NCBI RefSeq assembly: GCF_901000735.1
Contig: NC_081547.1
Span: forward strand, 27,639,382 to 27,703,381
DNA: 64,000 bases
Reading direction: 5' to 3'
Source: Corylus avellana
Lineage: Eukaryota > Streptophyta > Magnoliopsida > Fagales > Betulaceae
Part shown: piece by piece, positions 24,301-35,939 of the stretch
How positions within the stretch are numbered: position 1 is the stretch's first letter
How the letters are laid out: each line of letters begins with the position of its first letter
Program-made: the position numbers and the translations under genes
The notes under the pieces: generated by a model
What the model saw: only the letters and a program-made list of their open reading frames with translations
Told to the model about the DNA's origin: nothing
Databases searched by the model: none

Positions 24301-25468
24301 TAGTACAGTCACTGCTTGAATAAATGGAGTCCGACGACGTCGTATTTAGACTAGGAGGGTGACGAGTGTCCTCCAATTAAATACTTAGAATTTTGTGAAA
24401 AATTATCAATTATAATATAATATAATATTTATTTAAAAAAAAAACAATAATTAAGATTTAAAAAAAATTACTAATAATAAAATATTCTAAATATTATATA
24501 TAGGACATAGTCTTTAGTCTCCAATGACCATATCCTAATTAAGCAGTACCTAATTGTATAGAAGCCTATGGATAACGATGAAAGAAAGGATTTATGTATT
24601 TAGGTTGTATTCTTTTGGATAAAATATATATAATAGTATGGTGACTCATTAAGGTGGGTGAACATATTAAATTACATCCTTTTTCTCATCTAATAATATA
24701 TTTTTGTTGTACTAACTTAATTAGTTGCCTTATTAAGCAAAACATCTGCTACATGCCTATATAGCAAATAATCGATGAAAATGATAAATTCATACTTCTT
24801 TTTTGTCAAAAAAATTTATATTTATTATTTTCCTTTACAAATATAAGTAAAATTTGAAATTTGGCTACTCTATTATACTTTATATAGTTGTCTGAATAGT
24901 TTAGTTTTGTAAATGACGGTCGTTATACATAAAACAAATTAAAATCCCCAGTAACTTTATAGATATATCATCTTTTTAGAATTTATCATTTCATATTAAT
25001 AATATTAATAATTGTAATCGTAACAAGTTATTTGAGTTATTATTGTTAAGGATTTATCATTTGAGTTAATTAAATAAATTAACTTGAATATTAAATAGGT
25101 CAATCTCAAATTTATATGTATGTATATAAATTTATTATGCATGCACACATATATTTACACATATATACAATTATACACACACACACACACACATATATAT
25201 ATAAAGACTCACAATAATAATAACTTAAGCTATATCTATTAGATTAGAGAGAGTTCTAAGATCTTTACCAATGATGTTCTAATTACGAAATTAAAATAAT
25301 ACTATAAAAAATAATAAAATAAAGTTATACGAGTCGAGCCGAGTTTATACGATTATATTATATTTCATTTGTTGGGGGCACAAGTTCACACCATCGTAAC
25401 AATAAATGAGTCCGTAGATATAAATTAAAGAAAATAAATATAGAATTGGGTTGTATATTTCGTTGGTA
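24300..25468. other. AT-rich intergenic DNA
   Basis: No gene, RNA or clear element was recognised. An (AC)n(AT)n microsatellite lies at about 25175-25202. Confidence 0.5.
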
Positions 25469-25477
25469 ATATAATTG

Positions 25478-26293
25478 GGACAGAAATTTCCTCCAAACCG
25501 GTCTGGAGAAAATATCCTTCAACCCATAAAAAATGGTGCTAAGTGTCTAAGCATTTAACATGCACATTAAATATTAAAGGTTATTAATAGCAGCTTATTA
25601 ACTAAAGTTAACTTTTTTTTTCTTTCTTCCTTTTAGTTCAACATTAGACTAACGTTTTCTTTTTTCACCAAGGTTAGAACTAAAATTAAAAAGTGAAGAC
25701 CTAACGTCGGATTAGATAAAAAACCAAAAATACAAAAAGAAAAAAAGAAAGGGTTAGAACTAACGTTTAGAAGAAGAAGAGCTAACGTTGGCTTAGAAAA
25801 AAAAAAATCACATATAAACATCCATTAAAAATAAAAGTGATGAAAAAACAAGAAAAATCGAAGTGTAAAAAAAAAATACAACAACCTTAGATAACTCTCT
25901 CTTAATGGGATAAATGAATAGTTTAAATAAAAAATACAACGACGTTAGATAACTCATTGTTAATGGGATAAATGAATAGTTTAAATAAAAAATTCAAAAT
26001 GTTAGATAACTCTCTGTTAATAGAATAACTAAATAGAGATTAAAATTAATCAAATTATTATCCAAAACACGAAGACTCAATTGTTAAAATACCAAGAAGA
26101 GTACCTTAATATGATAACAATTTTCACATATATGCTAAAAAAATTTCGATCACATATGCCTTCTTCTCCTAAAGCAATAGTCTTTCAGCCGCATATGTAG
26201 AGAATTTGAGAAACAGAGAGAAAAAGGCATGCTTCTGATATGACTAATCAACTTTACCTTGTTTAGATTTACTAAAATTTTCTAACCTTGTTT

Positions 26294-26325
<32 letters not shown>

Positions 26326-26614
26326 GCCAGTTGCTCTTTTTCTTTTAAATGTTAGTTCTTAACCACCACATCCCCTTTTTTTTTGATTTAATCCACGTTA
26401 GGTCCTCACTTTTTAACGTTAGTTATAACCTTGGTAAAAAAACAAAAGGTTAGTCTAACTTTTAACAAAAAAAATAAAAGTTAACCTTAGCTAGTAAATT
26501 GCTATTAATGACCTTTAATATTTAATGTGCATATTAAATGCTTAAACACTTGGCACCATTTTATATGGATTTAATGATATTTCCTCTAAACCAGTTTGGA
26601 GGAAATTTCTGTCC
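25478..26614. mobile_element. MULE-type element with ~260-bp inverted repeats and 9-bp target duplication
   Basis: The 1,137-bp element starts ggacagaaatttcctccaaa and its reverse-complemented right end starts with the same 20 bases. The arms stay alignable for about 260 bp (left to about 25740, right from about 26340), sharing gcatttaa-atgcacattaaata, attaatagca, ggttaactttt, accaaggtta and gaggacctaacgt-type blocks. Identical ATATAATTG at 25469-25477 and 26615-26623 is a perfect 9-bp target duplication. The interior has no transposase frame; it holds three tandem copies of a 58-base unit and a long poly(T) run near 26298-26324. Confidence 0.9.
25870..26035. repeat. Three tandem ~58-base units inside the MULE-type element
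   Basis: Each unit has a ttagataactc core followed by ttaatgggataaatgaatag and taaataaaaaa. The cores lie at 25886, 25944 and 26001, giving periods of 58 and 57 bases. The third copy is the most diverged. Confidence 0.8.
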
Positions 26615-26890
26615 ATATAATTGTACACAATTTTAAACCTATTTATAGTTAAATGAGGCCGATCATAATAGAAAATACGATTTAAATCATAGAATTTATA
26701 TCTAAATTTTTTCTAATATAGTCAAGTTCAAACAATCTCTAATACTCAATGTTTTCCTCATATTTAATATTTGCTTGAATTGTAAAATTAAAAGGGTCAA
26801 AATTATTTCACCTAATATAACATGAATTCATTCCATTAATACAAATTAAAAAGTGAGAAATTTCAACCATTTAAACCCTACAATTTTTTT

Positions 26891-27618
26891 AGAAAACTTC
26901 TAAAGTTCTCACAACACTGCAGATTATATACTTAATTTCAAAATCCTTTAGCCCCCCCCAACTTCGTTTTCAATTTCATCATTTTAACTTTTTTTTTATA
27001 CCCATTTTACTCTCAACCAAATTTTTAATTCCAAAACTACACACCGTTGTATTTCAAAACTAATATCACCACTCAACCCAAAGCACCGCTTTTGGAGGAT
27101 AATATTAAAAAAAAAAAATAGTCAGGGTGGACAGCCACCTCTAGTTTATCCGCTGTGGTCGACTAATTCCTTAGCCATGGGGTGGTCCGGCCACCCTCAA
27201 AGGCCAAAAAAAAAGGAGGGGGGGGGGGGGACTGGTGCATTTATGGTCCGTGTCGGGGCCGAATCATCTCAAATTTCGGTATTGGTCCACACTCAAAAAA
27301 TTCCCCGATCCCCTTAATAAAGCAAGTGGTTAAAGCCACCCCATTCTTTTTTTTTTTTTTTAATTTTTTAATTTTAAAAGAAAATTAATGCCTAAAACGA
27401 TGTCGTTTTGGGCTGGGTAAGTGTTGTAGTTTTAGGACATAAAACGACGTAGTTTTGGGGAGGGTAAAATGGGTATAAAAAGTCAAATTGTTTAACTTCA
27501 ACGTTAAATGGTCAAAAGTAAGAGAAAACTAAAGTTTAGGGGCCTAAGTGAGAATTTTGAAAATTCAAAGAGATAATGTCAAAACGGTTGAAAGTTTAGG
27601 GGCTTTCTGAAGTTTTCT
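26891..27618. mobile_element. Putative long-inverted-repeat element with GC-rich core
   Basis: The left end reads agaaaacttctaaagttctc and the right end in reverse complement reads agaaaacttcagaaagcccc. Shared inward blocks include cctttagccccc/gcccctaaact, aaaattctcac and tacccattttac. The middle (about 27125-27300) has GGTGG/CCACC motifs, plus aacgacgt-type blocks. Both ends sit against T runs, so the target duplication cannot be read. It has no coding capacity. Confidence 0.55.
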
Positions 27619-27639
27619 TCTTTTTTTTTTGGGTCGACA

Positions 27640-28460
27640 GGAGTAGAATACTTTGTAATTAGTTGTTGGAATTGCATCCAATTGAGTGAAGGGCTTGATG
27701 GAATCTACATTCTCGAATAGGTTTCAGTTTTGGGTTATCATCAAAATATGAAGATTGTCTGCAATTCATGGACCAAATTGCAAGTTGTTGAAGCCTCTCT
27801 AAAACAAAAGAGATCGAGCTCCGAGGAAGTGGAGACAAGTGTAGGTTTGAGCACCGCAAAACATGGAGGAAGAAGGTGAATCCATATTGTTGGATAGATA
27901 GTCGATCGGATTACATGGCCCACATTCTGCGGGTAAAAACCAGGTGAAATGGACGCGGACAAGACTGCATGGTTGTTTGGAAGGAAGAAAGAATATATTT
28001 GGCAGAAGCATCTGTCAGTGCAAGCTACGCCATGTAAAAGCTCCCAAAAGCCATTGAATACAGGAGGGCCCCCTACGTTCTATGAGGCATTTATGCCCTT
28101 CTTAGCCGTATCATAATACAAAGATATTGTTCTAGTGTCACTTCCTGATGATCACTTGCCACAAAAGCAGCATTTGACGCCCTGTACGTGCTGAATATTA
28201 CACCAATAGGGAATAGGGCCAATATATGTGCAACTACAGTGTTGTAGTACTACCGTGTGCATGCGCATCGCCAGAAGTTTAGACTTTGTTCTACTGTATT
28301 TATTTATTTCGCTTAGAATCTTGTAAAGATGGAAAATGCCAAAACTGGGTGATTTTGCCACCCTGTCGGCCAAATCTGGACCGTTTAAACCATGAACTCT
28401 GACCACCTTTGAAGGTGACTCAATTTGGAAGTGGTTAGCGGCCCGAGCCGACATCTTTCT
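27640..28460. other. Intergenic DNA of near-average base composition, no gene recognised
   Basis: This stretch is less AT-rich than its surroundings, which can mark old coding or transcribed DNA, but all frames are interrupted and none resembles a known protein. The longest frame (28152-28454, minus) has no recognisable domain. Confidence 0.4.
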
Positions 28461-28463
28461 AAA

Positions 28464-28635
28464 GAGTAATGATAAATACTATCCTTTTATCATTATAAAA
28501 TTTTTTTTAAAGTTGATATGATTTTCAAAATCACAATTGAATCAAAATACAAGTATGATTCATCTAAAATTTAATGATAATTTTAAAAGTAACATCAATT
28601 TTAGAGGAATAAAAAAATGGTACCTACCATTACTC
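28464..28635. mobile_element. MITE with gagtaatg termini
   Basis: The 172-bp element starts gagtaatgataaatactatc and its reverse-complemented end starts gagtaatggtaggtaccat. The arms share internal aaagttgat/aaattgatgtt blocks. The terminal bases match the element at 14109-14279, so the two may be related. No convincing target duplication was found. Confidence 0.6.
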
Positions 28636-28639
28636 CTCT

Positions 28640-29540
28640 CCAAATCATTCATTTTGGATTGTTGAACCATGTATTATTTGGCCTTGTTATTAAGATTTAG
28701 GTAGTTCATTTTAAATAAATTGTCCACAATTAAATAAGGTATTTCACTCCATGCAATACCACTTAGATGAACGGTTCACAAAAGCAATATTGCATGGGAT
28801 CCCAATCCACCGTCAACAACTTTCTAACAAATCTTAAAGCTAGCTATGTAAACAACTTTATAAGTTCAATGTTAATTAAACTTAGAAATAAATAAGCCAT
28901 CTGGCAATAGCATAGTTTAGTGAAAATTTGATAATTGATTGATCAAATGGGAACATGTTGAATGGCTGGCGCTTTTCTGGGATGCCATTGGGCAGATTTC
29001 AAAGGGGCCAGCTGGCAGCAGCCATAAGACTTTCAAAACCCAGAAGTCAGAGCCTTAATTAATGAAGTTAAGCTTCTGATTAGCTGTGGTGCAACACCAA
29101 ACTCCATAGTACATTTTTTCTAGTTTTTATTTTCTCAAATTTAATTTTATTCTCTTTTTTATTTCTCCTCAAAAATATAGAATTAAATTTAAATAGTAAA
29201 ACAACTACTAGATGTGGTGTAATTTTTTTTTTTTTTTTTACAGCAGCATCGCCAAAATATAAGCTTTCCCCAGATGGCACCCACAAGCCAACTGCTCCCA
29301 AAATATAAATCTAGAAACTCCCTGGCCTCTACTGCACCGCCAGCCACCAGATCCATAGAGATTCACAGAATCCTGCAAATTAAATTATAAAATATACATT
29401 TTTATACTGAAAATTTGAAAACAGGAAAAAAAAAATTCACCCAAGATACATTTTTAAATTACATCTGATGTTCATCCCCCTCCAAGACTGTGCTGCCATA
29501 TTAATAATAGGCCATAGGAGGTGGGTCATTAAAACCCAAT
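28640..29540. other. Intergenic DNA, nothing recognised
   Basis: No gene or clear element is seen. A T run at 29222-29239 interrupts an otherwise unremarkable AT-rich sequence. Confidence 0.45.
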
Positions 29541-29895
29541 TGTTGGAAGTTTCACATTGCTTGGGTATTAAGGAAATTGGTCATTTATAAAGGTGGGAGA
29601 AAATCTCAACTCTAGAACTAGCTTTTGAGTTGAGTTAGACTCAAAATCCATTTCTAACAGAAATACTCATTTCTAACTTGGTATCAAAGCTTAGCCCAAT
29701 TAATTGGCTGTGGACACTGTCATCCATTGTCGCGCGTGTTGGGCTTGGATGTCCTCCCGCCACACGTGAGGGGGCGTGTTGGAAGTCTCACATTGCCTGG
29801 GTATTAAGGAGATTGGTCATTTATAAGGGTAAGAGAAAACCTCAACTCTAGAGCTAACTTTTGGGTTGAGTTAGGTCCAAGACCCATTTCTAATA
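29541..29895 (+). mobile_element. Complete TRIM retrotransposon
   Basis: The element is 355 bp. Its two long terminal repeats are each 119 bp (29541-29659 and 29777-29895). Both start tgttggaagt(t/c)tcacattg and run through gggtattaagga(a/g)attggt and cctcaactctag-type blocks to ccatttctaa(c/t)a. The primer-binding site ttggtatcaaagc (29678-29690) matches initiator methionine tRNA; a small duplication of catttctaac separates it from the left repeat. A purine tract (gtgagggggcg) lies just before the right repeat. Flanks ccaat/gcaat are a probable 5-bp target duplication with one change. The internal region is about 100 bases and non-coding, as in the TRIM class. The repeats differ at several positions, so the insertion is not recent. 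Confidence 0.88.
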
Positions 29896-30359
29896 GCAAT
29901 TCTACAATCACTCCAAAAAATTGTTAGGTAGTCTTTTATAAGGGGTTAAGATTCCCTAAATGTCTCCAAAATTTGAACAGCTTAATAGAGAAGAACTCAT
30001 TCGAGATAATAAAGTTTTGCATACAAGTTAGTCAGAATAGTAGACCCTACAACCTTTTGTTTTAGGTTGTTCGAATTATTGCATTATTTGAATAACTCTC
30101 TCCGGCGATTCATTGCTGGAGTAATATTATTTATATTCATTTTTTACTGACCGATTTATTTAAGGTAATTTTTTTTTAAAATAATATCTGACGTAACAAG
30201 TCACTTAAATCATGTCAAGTTAGTAAATAATAAATTAGTGTAAAAATTGGCATGCAAAATACACTTTATAGATTGCATATGTGCTCCAACGGATGCAACA
30301 AGAGCAAGTGAATATAAGTTGTATGCAGTGAGCCTAAAAGTTTAGCCTACAGGTTTCAC
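29896..30359. other. Intergenic, includes PCS1-type gene 3' flank
   Basis: AT-rich DNA downstream of the aspartic protease stop codon at 30360. It contains the likely 3' UTR of that gene and no other recognisable feature. Confidence 0.5.
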
Positions 30360-31673
30360 CTAAAGAGCCAATCCAAGCCTTTGACTTGCAAGATCACACC
30401 TAACCTCAGCTAGTCCAACCCTAGACTTCACCAAATCGAACTCCATCCACAAATTCTGCTGGTGATGATGACCAATCACGAAAGCCTCTATACCCAACAA
30501 GTCAGAGTTCCCAAATGTGAAACAATACACCGAATCACCACCCTTCACCATGCCCGGTACCCGATACATTAACCTCTCTCCCGATACGACCATTTCGGCC
30601 CCCCGAAACATCAGGCTCACTCTAGGCAACTGGGGCAAACTTGGCCGAGTCAAAGGGACTCGGTAGCACAAATCCATAGCTCCTTGAAAAACAAAGTTGG
30701 GATCACCCAAAGGACTCCATATTCCCTTCATTTGTTGCATGAACTCGTTCTTCAAAGCGGTGTAAACCGGGCCGAGTAGGAATGTGAACTGAGTACCCGA
30801 GTCGACCATGGTCTGTCCCGCCCCTGTATGATCCGGTACAAAGACGGATTTCGGGAGCGACAAAATTTTACCCGAAACTTTAATCCCTTCGAGTTGGATT
30901 GAATAGGCCACCCGATCAAAATATGGTAACGGTTGCGATATTTGAACCAAAGGGGTGTAGTTCAAGGGTTGGAGCCAAGAGAAACTCGATTCGCCGAAAA
31001 GCAGAACACCGGACGAGTCACGACCCGATATACAGTAGGAGAATTTCGGGAAACCCATTTGGTTGACGAACGACAAGGAACCCCGGTTCAGACCCATCAA
31101 TCCGGTTGTCTTTGAGTCCTCCTCAGAGTTGGAACTGAACCCAGAATCCATGCACCCGAATATCGTACCGGGTCGGGCGGAGTTTCCGATATTGAAAGTT
31201 TCAAAGGCGAGGTTGCCCTCAATGGAGGTGGCGTCAGCGTAGGAGATAATCGTGTGGCAGAGCTTATTCAGGTCACAGGAAGGGCGTATGGGTAGGGTCT
31301 GGGTCCGGGTTCTGCATACGGGGGAGGAGCATGGGATTGGGGAGTAGGAAGAAGAGAGAAGCGGGTTGAATATGGAGTTGAAGATTGGGTTTTTCTTGCA
31401 GTGGAGCCAAGAGAGCTCACTTCCTGTGTCGAGGACCATGGTAACGGTCTGTGGAGGCGAGCCAAGGGTGAGGGAGACTGTTAAGGTGACGTTGTGGCGG
31501 AAAGCAAGCTTGTTTGAAGGTTTTGGGGGTGACCCACCATGTGGGAGTGTCTGGGTTTTGAGGGGCAATATCAGTGCTTTCTGTATTGCAGCTGAGAGAG
31601 AGTATTGGGGTTGGTTTATGATGATGAAAAGGCTAATTAGCTCAAGAACAAGTAAATGTTGAAGAAAGGCCAT
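30360..31673 (-). CDS. PCS1: Pepsin-like aspartic protease, PCS1 type
   Basis: A single exon encodes 437 residues of an atypical plant pepsin-family (A1) protease closest to PROMOTION OF CELL SURVIVAL 1. A hydrophobic signal peptide covers about residues 1-27. The first catalytic motif is DTGSELSWL (D82), the flap tyrosine is in ISYADAT (Y145), and the second catalytic motif is DSGTQFTFL (D291). Cysteine-rich segments (IPCSSPVC, RPSCDLNKLC, FGCMDSG, FSYCISG) and the IGHHHQQNLWMEFDL ending are typical of this subgroup, and there is no plant-specific insert. In Arabidopsis PCS1 is retained in the endoplasmic reticulum and its loss causes cell death in gametes and embryos; function here is inferred from similarity. 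The start is the first ATG in frame and directly precedes the signal peptide. The gene is intact. Confidence 0.94.
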   Translation of the reverse strand: MAFLQHLLVLELISLFIIINQPQYSLSAAIQKALILPLKTQTLPHGGSPPKPSNKLAFRHNVTLTVSLTLGSPPQTVTMVLDTGSELSWLHCKKNPIFNSIFNPLLSSSYSPIPCSSPVCRTRTQTLPIRPSCDLNKLCHTIISYADATSIEGNLAFETFNIGNSARPGTIFGCMDSGFSSNSEEDSKTTGLMGLNRGSLSFVNQMGFPKFSYCISGRDSSGVLLFGESSFSWLQPLNYTPLVQISQPLPYFDRVAYSIQLEGIKVSGKILSLPKSVFVPDHTGAGQTMVDSGTQFTFLLGPVYTALKNEFMQQMKGIWSPLGDPNFVFQGAMDLCYRVPLTRPSLPQLPRVSLMFRGAEMVVSGERLMYRVPGMVKGGDSVYCFTFGNSDLLGIEAFVIGHHHQQNLWMEFDLVKSRVGLAEVRCDLASQRLGLAL

Positions 31674-33590
31674 GGAGGAAGCAATAGAGAATTTTTGAAA
31701 TGAATTTTTCTGAATGCTTTGGTATCAGAGAGAAGAAGAAGAAGTCTCTGTTAGTGTTCGGGGCTTTCGAGGGGCCTGAGTGGGTGAGAGCTATCTCTCT
31801 TTCTTCTTTTAAATTGTCCGGTGACATGCATTGGACTTGAGTACGTCTTCTTTGCTTTTCTTTTCTTTTTTTTTTTTCTTTTTTTTTAATAATTAATTAA
31901 TTAATTAATTTTAATATGTATTTTGTATTTTGATGTTTTTTTGTTTGTTAATGTTTTGTGATTCAATCTGCTTTTAAATGTGATAAATATAGAATAAAAT
32001 ATAAAATACAAAAGATAACAAAAAAATTTAGGTGGTATAGATTTTGAGATCTATATATACGTCTATCACGATAGTATTCAATTATATCTCTATTGTATTA
32101 ACTTAACATGTAATATTACAATTGATTCTATTATATTTATAGGGAATACAAAATAGTAGGTGAAAGAAGAGATAAGATTCGTCTATTAATGCATGTCAAT
32201 TTTCCAAATTAATTGAAGGACCATATATATATATAGGTGTTGCTTTTGTAGCCGTTAATAACCAAGGTGTCATAATCCTAAATCACTCCTTTAGGCTGCC
32301 TCTCCAGTATTTCTTAACCATGATTAGAATATTCTTTCAAACTTCTGTTAAAAAAAAAAAAAAAAAAGATTAACGTAAGATATATACTTTGTTAATCTTA
32401 TTAAAAATGAATAGAATTATAATAATAATGGTTTTAATCAATACTCACCTACTGTTTTGCAATTACCGACGAGTTGGCTGTTCTCTTGAAGGTATAAAAG
32501 GGGACAAAAAAGGTGATATTTGTATGGAAATCCGGAAGAACACAGCAAGGAAGGCACCACCACCACTACCAAATTGCATAGCCTGGAGATAAGAAACTCT
32601 TATTTTATGCCTCGACTCTTGAACACTTACTAGATAATTGAGTTGTTAAATCAGATTAGGTGTGCATCCGACACCTAATTAATTAATTAAGATTTGAACT
32701 TTCCGCAAACATACACGAAACTCTGTTTTGTGGGAGCCGCCGACTCCATTTTTTTTTTTTTTCCTCGTTTCGATCCATAAATGATCCGGTGTCAAGCATT
32801 TACACGTTTATAAACTAATAATGATAATAGTAGCAATTGGAGACTACCTTTTTTTCTTTTTTGACTTCATCCTCCTCTTTCCACACTAGAAGATTTGCCT
32901 CATTTCTCAAGCTCTCCATTTCATGAGAACCTTCCCCACACGATCTAAATCTAAATCTAAAACATGGGGTGACCAAAAAATAAAAATAAAAAAACCCATT
33001 TTTAGCAATTTTGATTCTTTCAAGACATGGTGGTCGGACCGCCGGTTGGCCGTCACCACTCCCCAGCCATGGAATGAATATTAAAATTTCATTGTAGTAC
33101 TCGAAACCCAAATGCTACAATGATGTTATGGACTATTATCTATTTATTTTTTATTTTCTTTATGGACTACAATGATGTTATGGAGTAGTGGTTTCACGTG
33201 TAGAAGGCATTGGAAGAATGAAGTTTGGGACATGATCAATCTCAATCAAACATTGATGACGCCATTGGCGTTATTCCCAATTATTAATTAAGCACGTTGA
33301 CGCTATGACGGCACCGGAGGAAACATAAGGGTGACTTTCGTTGCCCCAACAGACGAACAGAGAGGGTGTCCTTAATCCAATTACCAATTAGTTGGTTTCA
33401 GTTTTAGTCAAGCTTTCATGTCCAACCACGCGTCTCTTCGTCATCTATCAAACAGTCACTCATGGCTATTGTCAATTAGTAACCGCCAGCTAGGCTTAGA
33501 TAGATAGATAAGGACCGTCAAAATCATCTGCGACTAATCAAAAAAGTTACATATATTTTTATTTTTATATTTTTAAATATATATTTCTTA
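31674..33590. other. PCS1-type gene upstream region and intergenic DNA
   Basis: The first 150 bases or so are the likely 5' leader and promoter of the protease gene. A GGTGG/CCACC core lies at about 33025-33070. No other gene is recognised; the frames at 32389-32592 and 32815-33111 have no known domain. Confidence 0.45.
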
Positions 33591-33599
33591 ACATGATAA

Positions 33600-34315
33600 T
33601 TAAATTACCAACTACACAGAGGAGAGAGAGAAGCCGTTCTTTTATGTTCTCTTGGTAGCAGTGTTCGGTATATTTATTTTGTAACTTCTTTCGAAGTCAA
33701 TTTTTGGTAGTTTTGTTTTAAATTTAGTTTGTAGATCTAAATCTAGATCTAATTTTTCAAAGTCAGATCTACTTGTCTTTATCGGTCAAGCTGTATCTTC
33801 TTGAGATGTTTACAATGTCGTGCTACTTCAATGCTGCATATATATTGGGAATTTTGTTTTTTTTTTTTTTAGTTTTGATGTTTTGTTATTTTTTTCTTGA
33901 TCTATGGGTCGATGTGAGTTGTTTTCCTGACCTTTTACGCCAAAGAGGAATATATCGGTGTGGGAATTATCTCTTACGGCAGGAAAATAAAGTTTAAAAG
34001 TTTGGGCTACCCATGTCTTAGATCTAATCTGTCTAGAGCAAATATGTTTCATAACTATAATTGTAAATGGGTTAACGAAATCTAAAAGTCATGGATAGTA
34101 CTTGATTGTAAGAATTTTTTGAATGTATCTATGATTTTGTAACTTCACAGTTTTTTGCTATGATTTATGATATAAGAGCTTTATGCTCTTGATCTTTTAT
34201 CAATGAAATCTAACAAAATTTTCGTTAAAAAAAATAATAATTAAATTTATCTGTGATACAAGAGCTTTATGCTCTTAATCTTTTATCAATAAAATCTAAC
34301 AAAATTTCCGTAAAA
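33600..34315 (+). mobile_element. Putative LINE/SINE-like retroposon remnant with duplicated tail
   Basis: A non-coding stretch ends in ataagagctttatgctcttg, then atcttttatcaatgaaatc and an A-rich end at about 34166-34240. The same tail recurs at 34253-34315. Each copy contains the hairpin aagagc-tttat-gctctt, and the TCAATGAAA ending is typical of plant LINE 3' ends. The 5' boundary and any coding part are not identifiable. Confidence 0.45.
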
Positions 34316-34361
34316 AAAAAATTAAATTTTGAATTTAATGATAATTTTCAGTGTCACATTA

Positions 34362-34559
34362 AAGGCCTATTTGGGATTGCGTTTGAGGGGCGTAAACGTG
34401 ATTTTAACACTCAAAAAGTCTGTTTGAAAAAAAAAAAAGTACGCATTTAGTAAAAAAATTAAAAGCACTTTTGACAAAAACTTAAAAATGAAACTTTGAC
34501 TAAATTTTTTTTTTTGACTTAAAAACTCTGTTTCTCAAACACAATTCTAAATATGCTCT
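34362..34559. mobile_element. MITE related to 55271-55508
   Basis: The left end (aaggcctatttgggattgcg) and the reverse-complemented right end (agagcatatttagaattgtg) are inverted copies. The interior shares acttttgacaaaaacttaaa and tttttgacttaaaa with the element at 55271-55508, so both are members of one family. Confidence 0.65.
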
Positions 34560-35430
34560 AAATATGATTGCCTATATAACAATATCTCCGGCCTAATGTT
34601 TGAAAATGTGCATATGCTGACAAAAAAGTAGGAATACGAACCAATTAATGGTCAAAATTCAATTGTCAATTTGTCGTGGATAATGGCCCAAACACTTGTT
34701 TTTTGAGTTGTCTTCCAACCATTAAAAAAAAAAAAAAAAAAAAAAGGTATTCTTTTGCAGTGCCTCGACATGACATTGGCTAAAAAGGTTTCAAATATCA
34801 GTTTCTTTTCAGAAAAAGTTCAAATAATTTTAGTTTGGCTTTTGAATTTTGATCCCACATTCTTGGCTGAATCTGAAAAGAATTTCCTACAAGCCTTACA
34901 TACATAAAACTTTAGAGAAATACCGCTTTCTACATAATCTTATGGTTCGAGCGTCTCTTGACAAATAATTTAAAACACAAAATACTTATCTTAAAAATAT
35001 ATTAAACTCACAAAAAGGGGAAGATGGAAAAAGGGAGAAGTCAAACATAAGAAAACAAAGGAAATGGGTGTGCCTTCACAATCAATGTCACCCGTGGATC
35101 GATAAAACTTTATATATTATTGCAAAGTTTGATGTGAGTTTAATTGATTCCTCCCAGACCCACGCCAATGCATTTTGTGTGTATTTATAAAGTTTGTTAG
35201 GGTGACGGAGGCAGATGGATGTTGGCGTTTTGCTAACTTTCTAATAACTTATTGAATGGGTTCACGAATTCAATCATTGCAAGCCATAATAGATAGGCCC
35301 AATCCCTCAACTTGATCGATAACTCACCTTTGCCGAATAGTCCATTCGATTTTCCTTTTCTTTTTTATTAAGTAGGGACTGCAACATCATCATAAGCATT
35401 TCCTCCTGTCAAGTTTATACAAAAGCTTTA

Positions 35431-35555
35431 TTAAGAAATAATTCACGTCAATATTTTTTTCATCTCATCTTACAAATTCAATGGTGTATTCATCAATTCA
35501 TTATGGAGATGATTAAAAGATGGTTGAAAAATGAATGAATTATATCATTTCTTAA
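35431..35555. mobile_element. Short MITE with ttaagaaat termini
   Basis: The 125-bp palindromic element runs from ttaagaaataattcac to a matching inverted end, tatatcatttcttaa. Internal blocks (tcatctcatctt/agatggttgaa, caattcattatgg) resemble the element at 61745-61917. Confidence 0.6.
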
Positions 35556-35574
35556 CTTTATTAGGAAATATGTA

Positions 35575-35930
35575 ATCCTACTTACATCCTGAATTCTCTT
35601 ATACGTGTGGTGCACTGGTGGCTCGCCTCGTAGAGATGGGCCGGGGAGTGGGAGTAAGTCGACCATGTATATGGCCTTAAAGTTGAAGTCCTCGAAGACT
35701 AGCTTGTCATTGACGCATTGGACAAAGGGCAAGGCGAAGAGGGGCCTCAGTCAGTGGGAGGGGTTGACATGGAGGAGGGAGGAGAAGAGGTGAGCCTAAA
35801 TGTCTCGTTGGAGGTCCGGGTTGATGAGGTAGCCGCAATTGAGGGGCGGCAGACAACAGCAAAGGTAAAGTTGAAGGGATCATTGTGGTAGGAGGAAGTG
35901 GTGGGGCGTGGGGGACGAGCCATTTTAGGT
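35575..35930 (-). pseudogene. Unrecognised coding-like relic
   Basis: A GC-rich island in AT-rich DNA reads on the minus strand, in one frame, as LPPLNCGYLINPDLQRDI, stop, AHLFSSLLHVNPSH, stop, LRPLFALPFVQCVNDKLVF and then EDFNFKAIYMVDLLPLPGPS. The two stops interrupt otherwise protein-like text. I do not recognise the family. It could be a captured or retroposed gene fragment; a functional gene is unlikely. Confidence 0.4.
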
Positions 35931-35939
35931 TGTTGGCAT

